64,000 nt of DNA from Bog-756 sp963737625 (GCA_963737625.1 CAVTTK010000002.1:1178001-1242000), one strand, 5' to 3'; positions 7,905 to 17,118 are shown, numbered from the stretch's first letter. Notes: generated from the letters alone by a model not told the origin. Translations and numbers: made by a program.

Positions 7905-9101
7905 GTGAGTACTCGATACACCTTCACCTCCGAGTCGGTCACCGAGGGCCACCCGGACAAGATGGCCGACCAGATCTCCGACGCGGTCCTCGATGCTCTG
8001 CTGGCCGACGACCCCGACAGCCGCGTGGCCTGCGAGACGCTGCTGACCACGGGCCTGGTCCTGGTGGCCGGCGAGATCACCACCTCGACCTACGTCGACA
8101 TCCCCAAGCTGGTCCGCAAGACGGTGCTGGACATCGGGTACGACGACGACGCCTACGGGATCGACGGCCGGACCTGTGGCGTCATCGTGTCGCTGGACGA
8201 GCAGTCGCCCAACATCGGCCAGGGTGTCGACAACGCCTTCGAGGTCCGGGCCGGGACCGGCGGCGAGGACCTCCTCAACGCCCAGGGGGCCGGGGACCAG
8301 GGCATGATGTTCGGCTACGCCTGCGACGAGACCCCCGATCTCATGCCGCTGCCCATCTGGCTGGCCCACCGGCTGGCCCAGCGCCTGGCCCAGGTGCGTC
8401 GGGTCGGGGTCCTGCCGTACCTGCGGCCCGACGGCAAGACCCAGGTGAGCGTGACCTACGAGGACGGGCGGCCCGTGGCCCTCGAGACCGTCCTCATCTC
8501 GACCCAGCACGATCCCGGGGTCGACCTCGAGACCCTTCTGCTCCCGGACCTGCGGGACAACGTGATCACCCCGCTGCTCCCTCCCGAGCTGGACGCCACC
8601 CAGCTCCGGATCCTCGCCAATCCCACCGGGGTCTTCGAGTTGGGTGGTCCCCATGCCGACACCGGACTCACCGGCCGGAAGATCATCGTGGACACGTACG
8701 GCGGAATGGCCCGGCACGGCGGTGGGGCGTTCTCGGGCAAGGACCCGTCCAAGGTCGACCGGTCGGCGGCCTATGCCGCCCGGTGGGTGGCCAAGAACCT
8801 GGTGGCTGCCGGCGCCGCCACCCGCTGTGAGGTCCAGGTGGCCTACGCCATCGGTGTCGCCCGTCCGGTCTCGGTGCTGGTGGAGACGTTCGGCACCGAG
8901 CAGGCGGACCCCGGACGGATCGCCGCAGTGGTGGACGAGGTGTTCGACCTCCGTCCCGCGGCCATCGTCCGCGATCTCGACCTGAAGCGGCCGATCTACC
9001 AGAAGACGGCGGCCTACGGGCACTTCGGGCGCTCGGACAAGGAGTTCACCTGGGAGGACACCTCGCGGGCGCACGACGTGAAGCAGGCGCTCGGCCTCTG
9101 A
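7905..9101 (+). CDS. metK: S-adenosylmethionine synthetase
   Basis: The 398-residue enzyme makes SAM from methionine and ATP. Signatures present are TSESVTEGHPDKMADQISDA at the N-terminus, GAGDQGMMFGYACDETP near residue 125, and the C-terminal GGGAFSGKDPSKVDRSAAY loop. I chose GTG 7905 because it places MSTRYTFTSES, the usual family N-terminus, at residue 1; an in-frame ATG at 7893 would add four residues. The upstream sequence GGAACC is only a weak ribosome binding site. metK is followed closely by the PriA-like gene. Confidence 0.95.
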   Translation: MSTRYTFTSESVTEGHPDKMADQISDAVLDALLADDPDSRVACETLLTTGLVLVAGEITTSTYVDIPKLVRKTVLDIGYDDDAYGIDGRTCGVIVSLDEQSPNIGQGVDNAFEVRAGTGGEDLLNAQGAGDQGMMFGYACDETPDLMPLPIWLAHRLAQRLAQVRRVGVLPYLRPDGKTQVSVTYEDGRPVALETVLISTQHDPGVDLETLLLPDLRDNVITPLLPPELDATQLRILANPTGVFELGGPHADTGLTGRKIIVDTYGGMARHGGGAFSGKDPSKVDRSAAYAARWVAKNLVAAGAATRCEVQVAYAIGVARPVSVLVETFGTEQADPGRIAAVVDEVFDLRPAAIVRDLDLKRPIYQKTAAYGHFGRSDKEFTWEDTSRAHDVKQALGL

Positions 9102-9136
9102 GCACACCCACGGGGCCGGACGGACCACCGGCCCGG

Positions 9137-10930
9137 GTGGTCCGGGTGGTCCCGGATGTACCCGCCATCCACCGGCGGTTCGATTACTGCGTGCCTCCGT
9201 CGCTCGAGTCGGGGCTGCGGGTGGGCAGTCGGGTTCGGGTCGAGCTCCACGGGCGGCGGGTCGGGGCCTGGGTCGTCGAGGACCACGTGTCGGCGGTCCC
9301 CGGGGTCCAGCTCCTGCCGGTGGCCGCCTCGAGCGGTGACGGCCCGCCCCCGGGAGTGGTGGCCCTGGCCGAATGGGCGGCCTGGCGGTGGGCTGGCCCC
9401 GTCTCGTCATTCCTCGGCACCGCGTCGCCCTGGCGGGTGGTGCGCGGCGCCTGGCCGGCCGCCGGCGCGACGGAGGACGGCCTGACCGGCATCCCCGAGT
9501 CCCCGGGGGGAGGCTCAGTGGAGCTGGTCGACGGGATCCTGGCCGGCCCGGAGCCGTCCCCAGGGGCCGACACCTCGGTGGTCCGCCTGGCCCCGTCGCT
9601 GGACGCCACCTTGGTGGTGCTGGAGCTCCTCCACCGGACCGGGCCGCAGGGTGTGCTGGTGCTGGTGCCGTCGGTGGGACGGGCCGCGCAGCTGGCGGCA
9701 CGACTGCGGCGATCAGGCCTGGAGGTGGCTCTCATGCCCGAGGGCTGGGCGCGGGCGGCCTCGGGGGCCACGGTCGTGGTCGGGACCCGGGCCGCGGCGT
9801 GGGCCCCGATCCCGAGACTGCGGGCCGCCGTAGTGTTGGACGCCCACGACGAGGCGTATCGGGAGGAGCGCTCGCCGACCTGGTCGGCCGTGGACGTCGT
9901 GGTGGAGCGGGGACGACGGGACGGGGCTTCGGTGGCCCTGATCAGCCCCTGCCCTCCGGTGGTGCTGACCGAGGGGCGCCGGCTCACCACGACGACCCGA
10001 TCCGTCGAACGTCGGGGTTGGCCGGTGGTGGAGGTGGTCGACCGCACGCCCGACGACCCGCGCACCGGCCTGTTCTCCGATCGCCTGGCCCGGCTCCTGC
10101 ACTCCGTCCTCGACCGTCCCGACGGCCGCGTCGTGTGCATCCTCAACCGCACCGGCCGGGCCCGGCTGCTGGCCTGCGCCCAGTGTCGCGCCCTGGCCCG
10201 CTGCACCCGCTGCGGCGGGGCCGTGGCCCAGGACGAGACCGGAGACGGACTCAGGTGCCGGCGGTGCGGGGACCACCGTCCGACGGTGTGCGCCGAGTGT
10301 GACAGCACCCGGTTCAAGGCCCTCCGCATCGGGGTGACCCGGGCCACCGAGGAGCTCACCGCCCTCACCGGGGTCGGGGCCCACGAGGTCACCGGGTCGT
10401 CGGACCGCTCTGACCCCGCCGCCCTGGCCGACGCCCGGCTGGTGGTGGGGACCGAGGCCGCGCTCCACCGAGTGTCCCGGTGTGATGCCGTGGCCTTCCT
10501 CGACATCGACCAGCACCTGCTGGCCGCCCGGTTCGGGGCCGGCGAGGAGACGCTGTCCCTCCTGGCCCGGGCGGCCCGGTTGGTGGGACCCCGGGATGGG
10601 GGCGGCCGGCTGCTGGTCCAGACCCGGATCCCCGACCACGAGGTGCTCCGGGCCGCGGTGCGAGCCGACCCCGACCTGGCCGCGGGGCCGGAGCGGGGGA
10701 TCCGCCGAACGCTCGGTCTGCCGCCCTTCGGGGCGTTGGCCGTCCTCCGCGGCCAGGGTGGTCCGGCCTATGCCGAAGGCCTGGCCACCGTCGAGGGCCT
10801 CACCGTGTCGGCCGACGGGGACCGCTGGCTGCTCCGAGCCCCGAACCACGCCGTCCTGTGTGACGGTCTGGCTTCGGTGCCGCGGCCGCCCGGCCGCCTG
10901 CGGGTGGAGGTGGACCCGGCCGACGCCTGA
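9137..10930 (+). CDS. priA: PriA-like primosomal protein N' lacking a Walker A motif
   Basis: The 597-residue protein has the PriA architecture. The N-terminal 3'-DNA-binding domain begins RVVPDVPAIHRRFDYCVPPS, a degenerate helicase core follows, and a zinc-binding region has paired cysteines (CAQCRALARCTRCGG, CRRCGDH, CAECDS). Where active PriA has GxTGSGKTE the sequence reads LAPSLDATLVVLELL. The DEAH box is replaced by LDAHDEAYREE. ATP hydrolysis is therefore unlikely, as recalled for other actinobacterial PriA proteins, which may act only as a DNA-binding loader. I use the GTG at 9137; an in-frame CTG at 9098 overlaps the metK stop and would add 13 residues. Confidence 0.85.
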   Translation: MVRVVPDVPAIHRRFDYCVPPSLESGLRVGSRVRVELHGRRVGAWVVEDHVSAVPGVQLLPVAASSGDGPPPGVVALAEWAAWRWAGPVSSFLGTASPWRVVRGAWPAAGATEDGLTGIPESPGGGSVELVDGILAGPEPSPGADTSVVRLAPSLDATLVVLELLHRTGPQGVLVLVPSVGRAAQLAARLRRSGLEVALMPEGWARAASGATVVVGTRAAAWAPIPRLRAAVVLDAHDEAYREERSPTWSAVDVVVERGRRDGASVALISPCPPVVLTEGRRLTTTTRSVERRGWPVVEVVDRTPDDPRTGLFSDRLARLLHSVLDRPDGRVVCILNRTGRARLLACAQCRALARCTRCGGAVAQDETGDGLRCRRCGDHRPTVCAECDSTRFKALRIGVTRATEELTALTGVGAHEVTGSSDRSDPAALADARLVVGTEAALHRVSRCDAVAFLDIDQHLLAARFGAGEETLSLLARAARLVGPRDGGGRLLVQTRIPDHEVLRAAVRADPDLAAGPERGIRRTLGLPPFGALAVLRGQGGPAYAEGLATVEGLTVSADGDRWLLRAPNHAVLCDGLASVPRPPGRLRVEVDPADA

Positions 10931-10976
10931 GTCGGCCACCGCCCCGCCCCATGGGCGCGTGGGTGGGCGTGCACCG

Positions 10977-10982
10977 TACAAT
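10977..10982 (+). promoter_or_regulatory. Predicted -10 element, leaderless def mRNA
   Basis: TACAAT ends 6 bases before the def ATG. The gap upstream of it (10931-10976) is GC-rich and has no clear -35 match. Confidence 0.6.
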
Positions 10983-10988
10983 GGGCTC

Positions 10989-11534
10989 ATGTCCGCATAC
11001 TCCATCCGGGTCTATGGCGATCCGGTTCTGAAGCAGGTGGCCCGGGACGTCGACCAGTTGGACGGCTCGCTGGCCCGCCTGGTGGAGGACATGGTCGAGA
11101 CCATGTACGCCTCGGAAGGGGCCGGACTGGCCGCCCCGCAGGTGGGGGTGCAGAAGCGGCTCTTCGTCTATGACGTCGGCGAAGGACCCGAGGCCGTCGT
11201 CAACCCGGTCATCGTGGAGACGGACGGTGAGTGGTACCACGATGAGGGCTGCCTCTCCATCCCGGGTCTGCGACTGGGTCTCGTGCGGCCCGACCGCGTC
11301 CACCTCCGGGGACGCGACATCGACGGCAACGAGCTGTCCATCGAGGCCGACGAGTTCCTCGGCCGGGTGTTCCAGCACGAGGTGGACCATCTCGACGGTG
11401 TGCTCATGGTCGAGCGCCTCGAGGACGACATGCGCAAGCAGGCCCTGCGGGTCCTGCGCGACCGGGCTCTCGGCCTCGACACCTCAGCCATGGAGGCCAA
11501 GCTGGTCTCGGCCGGGAGCGACCGGGAGATCTGA
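10989..11534 (+). CDS. def: Peptide deformylase
   Basis: This 181-residue metalloenzyme removes the formyl group from nascent proteins. All three motifs are present: EGAGLAAPQVG near residue 43, EGCLSIPG near residue 90 (the cysteine binds the metal) and HEVDHLDGVL near residue 132 (two metal-binding histidines and the catalytic glutamate). The start at 10989 agrees with family N-termini and with the TACAAT element at leaderless distance. It precedes fmt, the enzyme that adds the formyl group, so the pair forms the formylation cycle, although fmt seems to have its own promoter. Confidence 0.95.
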   Translation: MSAYSIRVYGDPVLKQVARDVDQLDGSLARLVEDMVETMYASEGAGLAAPQVGVQKRLFVYDVGEGPEAVVNPVIVETDGEWYHDEGCLSIPGLRLGLVRPDRVHLRGRDIDGNELSIEADEFLGRVFQHEVDHLDGVLMVERLEDDMRKQALRVLRDRALGLDTSAMEAKLVSAGSDREI

Positions 11535-11565
11535 CCCGGTCTCTCCCCGGACCGTGCCGGACCGG

Positions 11566-11571
11566 TAGCGT
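11566..11571 (+). promoter_or_regulatory. Predicted -10 element, leaderless fmt mRNA
   Basis: TAGCGT ends 6 bases before the fmt ATG, the same arrangement as at def. Confidence 0.5.
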
Positions 11572-11577
11572 CACGGC

Positions 11578-12470
11578 ATGGCCCGCCTGGTGTTTCTGGG
11601 GACCCCCGAGGCGGCGGTGGAGCCGTTGCGCACCTTGGTGCGGGCGGGGCACGACGTGGCCCTGGTGGTGAGCCGGGCCGACAAGCGCCGCGGGCGCGGG
11701 GCAGTCTCGTGCCGAGCCCGGTGAAGGCGGCCGCCACCGCACTGGGCCTCCGGGTCACCGACTCCCTCGACCCCTCCGTCGAGGTGGGGGCCGAGCTCGG
11801 GGTGGTGGTGGCCTACGGCCGGATCATCCCGGTGAGCGTGCTCGAACGCCTCCCCATGGTCAACCTCCACTTCTCCCTCCTCCCTCGGTGGCGGGGGGCG
11901 GCCCCGGTCGAGCGGGCCATCCTGGAGGACGACGCCGAGACGGGGGTGTGCCTGATGGCGGTGGAGGCCGGACTCGACACCGGGGGGATCTACGCCCAGG
12001 CGGCCACGACGATCCGGGAGGACGAGACGGCCGAGGAGCTCCGGTCCCGCCTGGTGGACCTCGGGTGCGGCCTCCTCGACGAGCACCTGGCCGACGGTCG
12101 GGCCGGCCTCCCCCAGCCCCGTGACCAGGTCGGCTCCCCGTCGTATGCCGAGAAGATCCTCCCCGGCGAGCGGGAGCTCCGGTGGGGCCAGCCGGCATCC
12201 CAGGTGCGTCGGGTGATCCGGGTGGGCCGGGCCTGGACCACCTTCCGCGGGCACCGCCTCGGGGTCCTGGCGGCGGCCGGGGTCGCTCCGGAACTGATCG
12301 ACGCAGCGTCGGTCGGGGAGCCGGGAACCCTGGAGGGGACCGAGGTCCGGGCCGGCGGCGGGTCGCGGTTGCGCCTGGTCACGGTGCACCCCGAGGGGAA
12401 GCGGCCCATGGATGCCGAGGAGTGGATTCGCGGGGCGCGCCCCGGGCCCCACGAGCGGCTGGGACCGTGA
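11578..12470 (+). pseudogene. fmt: Methionyl-tRNA formyltransferase, interrupted by one frameshift
   Basis: The gene would formylate initiator Met-tRNA. The first 40 codons from the ATG read MARLVFLGTPEAAVEPLRT..., the normal Fmt N-terminus, then run to a premature stop. Homology resumes in another frame from about 11703 as SLVPSPVKAAATALGL, with the family motifs VVVAYGRIIP, MVNLHFSLLPRWRGAAP and the C-terminal domain up to 12470. Adding one G to the run at 11698-11701 would join the frames as RRGRGGSLVPSPVK, exactly the conserved linker. Because nothing else is damaged and def is intact next door, a one-base sequence error is more likely than true loss. Total length when repaired would be about 297 residues. 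Confidence 0.85.
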
Positions 12471-12488
12471 GCCCGAGTACCGCCCCGG

Positions 12489-12494
12489 TAGGCT
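12489..12494 (+). promoter_or_regulatory. Predicted -10 element, leaderless rpe mRNA
   Basis: TAGGCT ends 8 bases before the rpe ATG. Confidence 0.45.
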
Positions 12495-12502
12495 CACCGA
12501 CG

Positions 12503-13198
12503 ATGGCCACCGCCCCCCCACCACCAGAGATGCGCGTCGCCCCGTCGATCCTCTCGGCCGACTTCGGCAGCCTGTCCCACGCCGTCCAGGTGGTGTCGCC
12601 CGGCACCTCGTGGCTCCATGTCGACGTCATGGACGGACACTTCGTCCCCAATCTGACCGTCGGCCCCCCGGTGGTGGCGTCGCTGCGCGACCATACCGAC
12701 CTGTTCTTCGACACCCACCTGATGATCACCGACCCCGGCCGGTTCCTGGAGGCGTTCCGGGACGCCGGTTCGGACGGGTGCACCGTCCACGTGGAGGTGG
12801 GCCACACCGCCGAGCACATCGCCCAGATGCGGGAGCTCGGTCTCCGGGTGGGGCTGGCCGCCAACCCCGATACCCCGTTCGAGGACCTCGAACCCTTCCT
12901 CGACCAGGTCGACCTGATCCTGTGCATGACCGTCTTCCCCGGCTTCGGCGGACAGTCCTTCATCGCCGATGTCATGCCCAAGGTCCGCCAGGTCCGTGCC
13001 GCGGCCATCCGCGCCGGGCTCTCCCTCGATGTGGAGGTGGACGGCGGCATCGATGCAGACACCGTGAAGGAGGCGGCCCGCTCGGGAGCCAACGTGTTCG
13101 TGGCCGGCTCGGCGGTGTTCGGCCGGGCCCATCCGCTGGCCGCGGCCGAGGACATCCTGCGCGCCGCCCTCAGCACCGTGGCGGGCGGGCCGTCCTGA
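12503..13198 (+). CDS. rpe: Ribulose-phosphate 3-epimerase
   Basis: The 231-residue TIM-barrel enzyme interconverts ribulose 5-phosphate and xylulose 5-phosphate. Motifs are VAPSILSADFGSL near residue 12, HVDVMDGHFVPNLTVGP (metal-binding His and catalytic Asp), MTVFPGFGGQSFI and VDGGIDADT with GANVFVAGSAVFG for phosphate binding. The conserved domain starts at residue 10, so the ATG at 12503, with TAGGCT 8 bases upstream, is preferred. In many actinobacteria the rRNA methyltransferase gene rsmB lies between fmt and rpe; it is absent here. The stop overlaps a possible CTG start of ribD. Confidence 0.95.
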   Translation: MATAPPPPEMRVAPSILSADFGSLSHAVQVVSPGTSWLHVDVMDGHFVPNLTVGPPVVASLRDHTDLFFDTHLMITDPGRFLEAFRDAGSDGCTVHVEVGHTAEHIAQMRELGLRVGLAANPDTPFEDLEPFLDQVDLILCMTVFPGFGGQSFIADVMPKVRQVRAAAIRAGLSLDVEVDGGIDADTVKEAARSGANVFVAGSAVFGRAHPLAAAEDILRAALSTVAGGPS

Positions 13199-13245
13199 GC
13201 CCGACGGCCGACCCACCCGACCGGGGGGCGCCCGACACCCGGTGG

Positions 13246-14253
13246 ATGGCGCGCGCCGTGGAGCAGGCCGAGTCGGTCCGGGGCCGGACCTCCCCCAACC
13301 CCTGGGTAGGCGCCGTGGTGGTACCGGACGGCGCCCCCGAGTCGGATGGGCCCTCGTACTTCGTCGGGGCCACGGCACCTCCCGGTGGGCCCCACGCCGA
13401 GGTAGTGGCCTTGCGGGCCGCCGGGGAGCGGGCCCGGTCGGGCACGCTCTACGTCACCCTGGAGCCCTGCGCGCACCACGGCCGGACTCCTCCCTGCACC
13501 GAGGCCATCCTGGCCTCGGGCATCCGACGGGTGGTGGTGGGCATCCCCGATCCCGACCCCCGAGTCGACGGGTCGGGGTTCGCCGCCCTGCGCTCGGCGG
13601 GCATCGAGGTCGAAGTGGGGGTGGGGGAGGAGGCCGTCTCCGACCAGCTGGCCGCGTACGTGAAGCATCGGCGGTCGGGCCGGCCGTGGGTGGTGCTCAA
13701 GCTGGCGGCCACCCTGGACGGGGGCACGGCGGCACCCGACGGGACCAGCCAGTGGATTACCGGGGACGAGGCCCGGTCGGACGCCCACCGGCTGAGGGCC
13801 AGGGCCGACGCCGTCCTGGTGGGGGCGGGGACCGTGCGGTCCGACGACCCGGCACTGACCGTGCGGCTGCCCCCCGGGGACCCGTGGTTCCGCGGACCCG
13901 ACGAGCAGCCCCTCCGCGTGGTCCTGGGTGCCGTTCCCCCCGGCGCCGCCGTGGAGCCGGCCCTCGAGCTCGCCGGCGACCTCGGGGGGATCCTCGACGA
14001 CCTGGGCCGGAGGGATGTCCTCACCGTGCTCGTGGAGGGAGGGGCCACGGTGGCCCACGCCTTCCACGCGTCCGGCCTGGTGGACCGGTATGTCCTCTAC
14101 CTGGCCCCGGCGTTCTTCGGCGGTGCCGACGCCCGACCCCTCTTCGACGGGCCCGGGGCTCCGTCGATGGACCGTCTATGGCGGGGCTCGCTGCACTCGG
14201 TGACTAGCCTGGGGGGTGATCTTCGGGTCGAATTGCGGGCCGACGAAGCCTGA
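13246..14253 (+). CDS. ribD: Bifunctional riboflavin deaminase/reductase
   Basis: Counted from ATG 13246 the product has 335 residues. The N-terminal deaminase has TSPNPWVGAVVV, the zinc ligands in HAEVVAL and PCAHHGRTPPC, and the C-terminal reductase has VVLKLAATLDGG, GDEARSDAHRLRARADAVLVG and LVEGGATVAHAF. It performs deamination and reduction of the early pyrimidine intermediate of riboflavin synthesis. The start is uncertain: homologous enzymes begin about six residues before the MARAVE stretch, and the only in-frame candidate there is a CTG at 13195 overlapping the rpe stop (CTGA), giving 352 residues. The ATG has no Shine-Dalgarno sequence. Confidence 0.9.
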   Translation: MARAVEQAESVRGRTSPNPWVGAVVVPDGAPESDGPSYFVGATAPPGGPHAEVVALRAAGERARSGTLYVTLEPCAHHGRTPPCTEAILASGIRRVVVGIPDPDPRVDGSGFAALRSAGIEVEVGVGEEAVSDQLAAYVKHRRSGRPWVVLKLAATLDGGTAAPDGTSQWITGDEARSDAHRLRARADAVLVGAGTVRSDDPALTVRLPPGDPWFRGPDEQPLRVVLGAVPPGAAVEPALELAGDLGGILDDLGRRDVLTVLVEGGATVAHAFHASGLVDRYVLYLAPAFFGGADARPLFDGPGAPSMDRLWRGSLHSVTSLGGDLRVELRADEA

Positions 14254-14424
14254 GGACCTGCCAACCGAGTCGAGAAATTGCCTAAGGCCTGCCCGATGCA
14301 GGCCGACACTAGAAGAGGGTTGGTGTCACGGCTCCGTGCCGGCACCGCCACCATCGGACACGACGAGAGCGCCGGATGCCTGCACCGGGTACGGACGCGC
14401 CGAACAGAGGGAGACCAAGGGTCG

Positions 14425-15645
14425 ATGCCCTTTTCAGCAGTTGAGGATGCCATCGCTGCGGTGGGCCGCGGCGAGATCGTGGTGGTGGTCGACGACGAGG
14501 ACCGCGAGAACGAGGGCGATCTGATCATGGCGGCCGACGCCGTCACCCCCGAGAAGATCGCCTTCTTCCTCGACCACACATCCGGCTTGATCTGTGTGCC
14601 CCTCACCCCCGAGCGGGTCGAGCACCTCGACCTCCCGCTGATGGTCACCTCCAATACGGAGGCCCAGCGGACGGCGTTCACGGTCAGCGTGGACTACCGA
14701 CACGGGACCACCACGGGAATCTCGGCCGAGGACCGGGCCGCCACCATCAAGGCCCTGGCCGACCCCCATATCCGTCCCGCCGACCTCAACCGGCCCGGCC
14801 ACGTGTTCCCCCTGCGCTACCGCCCCGGAGGCGTGCTCAAGAGGGCCGGCCACACCGAGGCCGCCGTGGACCTGGCCCGGGCGGCAGGCATGTCGCCGGC
14901 CGGCGTCCTGTGCGAGGTGGTGACCGATGACAAGACGGGCATGGCCCGGCTGCCCGAGCTCACCGAGTTCGCCGCCAAACACGGCCTCCACCTCATCTCC
15001 ATCGCCGACCTCATCCGGTACCGCCGCCACAAGGACAAGCTGGTGCGCCGCATCGCCGATGCCCGGGTGCCCACCGACTTCGGGGAGTTCACCGTCTACG
15101 CCTATGAGTCGGTTCTGGACGGTGAGCATCATGTCGCCCTGGTCAAGGGCGAGGTGGCCGGTCGGGAGAACACCCTGGTACGGGTGCACAGCGAGTGCCT
15201 GACCGGCGATGTGTTCGGCTCGGTGCGCTGCGACTGCGGTCCCCAACTGCACGGGGCCATGTCGGCCATCAACGACCACGGCAGCGGGGTCATCGTCTAC
15301 CTGCGGGGTCACGAGGGACGGGGCATCGGCCTGGCCCACAAACTCCGGGCCTACAACCTGCAAGAGGAGGGGTTCGACACGGTCGACGCCAACCTCGAAC
15401 TGGGCCTGCCGGCCGACTCGCGGGAGTACGGGATCGGAGCGCAGATCCTCGTCGACCTGGGTGTCACGACCATGCGCCTGATGACCAACAATCCGACCAA
15501 GTACGGCGGATTGGAGGGCTTCGGCCTCGACATCGTGGAGCGGGTGAACATCCAGTCCACCCCCACGCCGGAGAACATTGAGTACCTGCGGACCAAGCGG
15601 GAGCGGATGGGCCACCTGCTCGAAGGCCTCGATGACGTCCTCTGA
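14425..15645 (+). CDS. ribBA: Bifunctional DHBP synthase / GTP cyclohydrolase II
   Basis: This 406-residue fusion starts both branches of riboflavin synthesis. The RibB half (about 1-200) has VVVDDEDRENEGDLIMAAD and RPGHVFPLRY. The RibA half carries the zinc site in HSECLTGDVFGSVRCDCGPQL and the GTP-binding LRGHEGRGIGL. ATG 14425 follows AAGGG and matches the family start. The 171-base gap to ribD is where actinobacteria usually carry riboflavin synthase; none is present and I see no FMN riboswitch there. The end overlaps ribH by 14 bases. Confidence 0.94.
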   Translation: MPFSAVEDAIAAVGRGEIVVVVDDEDRENEGDLIMAADAVTPEKIAFFLDHTSGLICVPLTPERVEHLDLPLMVTSNTEAQRTAFTVSVDYRHGTTTGISAEDRAATIKALADPHIRPADLNRPGHVFPLRYRPGGVLKRAGHTEAAVDLARAAGMSPAGVLCEVVTDDKTGMARLPELTEFAAKHGLHLISIADLIRYRRHKDKLVRRIADARVPTDFGEFTVYAYESVLDGEHHVALVKGEVAGRENTLVRVHSECLTGDVFGSVRCDCGPQLHGAMSAINDHGSGVIVYLRGHEGRGIGLAHKLRAYNLQEEGFDTVDANLELGLPADSREYGIGAQILVDLGVTTMRLMTNNPTKYGGLEGFGLDIVERVNIQSTPTPENIEYLRTKRERMGHLLEGLDDVL

Positions 15646-16219
15646 TCTCACGCGGCTGCCCGACGACGCCAAGGGGCGGGCCTCGGCCCGGGTGGGCACG
15701 GCCATAGACGGATCAGCGCCGGCGGGCCAGGGGGCCCGGGCTGACGTGCGGGTCGGTCTGGCCTGCGCCGAGTTCAACGGGGGCATCACCGACCGTCTGC
15801 TGACCGGTGCCCTCGACGCCCTGGACGAGGCGGGCTGCGACCTGGCCCGGGCCGTCGTGGTGTGGGCTCCCGGAGCGTTCGAGCTGCCGGTCGTGGCCCA
15901 GAAGTTGGCTCTGTCCGAGTCGGTGGACGCGGTGATCTGCCTAGGGGCGGTGATCCGGGGGGACACGGGTCACTACGACTTCGTGGCCGGTGAGTGCGCA
16001 TCCGGCCTGCAGCGCATCCAGCTCGACACCGGCATCCCCGTGGTGTTCGGGGTCCTCACCACCGACACCGTCGACCAGGCCCTGGTCCGATCGGCCGACG
16101 ACGAGGCCAACAAGGGGCGGGAGGCGGCGGAGACGGCGTTGGCCACCGTGGCCGCCCTCTCATCCGTGGCCTCGCTGTCGTCCGGGTCCCGGGTCGGGTT
16201 CTCGGTGGGGAGGCGCTGA
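15632..16219 (+). CDS. ribH: 6,7-dimethyl-8-ribityllumazine synthase
   Basis: The enzyme joins the two riboflavin branch products to lumazine. Family motifs are CAEFNGGITDRLL, VWAPGAFELPVVAQKL, LGAVIRGDTGHYDFVAGE (containing the catalytic His) and PVVFGVLTTDT. The ATG at 15632 has GAAGG six bases upstream and gives 195 residues, about 40 more than usual; the extra N-terminal residues are low complexity and rich in Ala, Gly and Asp. A GTG at 15746 would give the usual length but has no good ribosome binding site. It overlaps the end of ribBA and abuts hisG. Confidence 0.92.
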   Translation: MTSSDLTRLPDDAKGRASARVGTAIDGSAPAGQGARADVRVGLACAEFNGGITDRLLTGALDALDEAGCDLARAVVVWAPGAFELPVVAQKLALSESVDAVICLGAVIRGDTGHYDFVAGECASGLQRIQLDTGIPVVFGVLTTDTVDQALVRSADDEANKGREAAETALATVAALSSVASLSSGSRVGFSVGRR

Positions 16220-17115
16220 TGCTGCGGCTGGTGCTCCCCAAGGGCTCGCTGGAGAAGGCCACGCTCGAGCTGTTCGCCGCCGCCGACCTCGGCGTCACCC
16301 GCTCCTCGGCCGTGGACTACCGCGCCACCATCGACGATCCGAGGGTGGACCAGGTGCGCATCCTCCGTCCTCAGGAGATCCCGCTGTATGTGGCCGACGG
16401 CCTCTTCGACGTGGGCATCACCGGTCGCGACTGGGTGGAGGAGCGGGGGAGTGCGGTGACCTCGCTCGGTGTTCTCCACTACTCGAAGGCCACCGCCAAC
16501 CCCGTCCGGGTGGTCCTGGCCGTCCCCTCCGACTCCCCGGTGACCTCGGTGGCCGACCTGGCCCGCGCCGGCACCGGGCCCGGCGGATCGGTGCGGGTGG
16601 CCACCGAGTACCCCGAACTGACCGCCCGCTACCTCGAGAGCCACGGGGTGAAGGCCGAGGTGAGTCTGTCCTATGGGGCCACCGAGGCCAAGGTGCCCGA
16701 TATCGCCGACTGCGTGGTGGAGATCACCGAGACCGGTCGGGCCCTGAGGGCCGCCGGGCTCACGATCGTGGAGACCCTGCTCGTCTCCCACACCGAGCTG
16801 ATCGCCAACCCCGTGGCGGCCGCCGACTCGGACAAGCGTCATGCCATGGAGCAGCTGCTGATCCTGCTGCAGGGGGCCCTCGAAGCCCGGGGCAAGGTAC
16901 TGGTGAAGCTCAATGTCCCCGCCGAGGAACTGCCCGGGGTCATCGACCTGCTGCCGTCGCTGCGCTCGCCCACCGTCTCGGAGCTCTTCGGCGGGGGCGG
17001 ATTCGCCGTCGAGACGGTGGTGCCCAAGTCGGAGATCAACGTGCTGATCCCCGCCCTCAAGGACCGGGGGGCCACCGACATCATCGAGCTGGCCCTGTCC
17101 AAGATCGTCCACTGA
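16219..17115 (+). CDS. hisG: ATP phosphoribosyltransferase, long form
   Basis: This 298-residue first enzyme of histidine synthesis has the long-form layout. A periplasmic-binding-like catalytic domain comes first (MLRLVLPKGSLEKATLELF, VGITGRDWVEE, and the PRPP-binding VPDIADCVVEITETGRALR). The C-terminal regulatory domain of about 75 residues ends VPKSEINVLIPALKDRGATDIIELALSKIV, which allows histidine feedback inhibition in this class. Its start shares bases with the ribH stop (TGATG), and GGGGAGG lies 6 bases upstream, so it is translated from the rib transcript. No hisE lies beside it in this window. Confidence 0.95.
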   Translation: MLRLVLPKGSLEKATLELFAAADLGVTRSSAVDYRATIDDPRVDQVRILRPQEIPLYVADGLFDVGITGRDWVEERGSAVTSLGVLHYSKATANPVRVVLAVPSDSPVTSVADLARAGTGPGGSVRVATEYPELTARYLESHGVKAEVSLSYGATEAKVPDIADCVVEITETGRALRAAGLTIVETLLVSHTELIANPVAAADSDKRHAMEQLLILLQGALEARGKVLVKLNVPAEELPGVIDLLPSLRSPTVSELFGGGGFAVETVVPKSEINVLIPALKDRGATDIIELALSKIVH

Positions 17116-17118
17116 GCC

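Noticed and set aside
14254..14424. FMN riboswitch before ribBA
   Set aside because: The conserved AGGGGCGGGG..CCACCGGCGGTAA type core could not be found on either strand.
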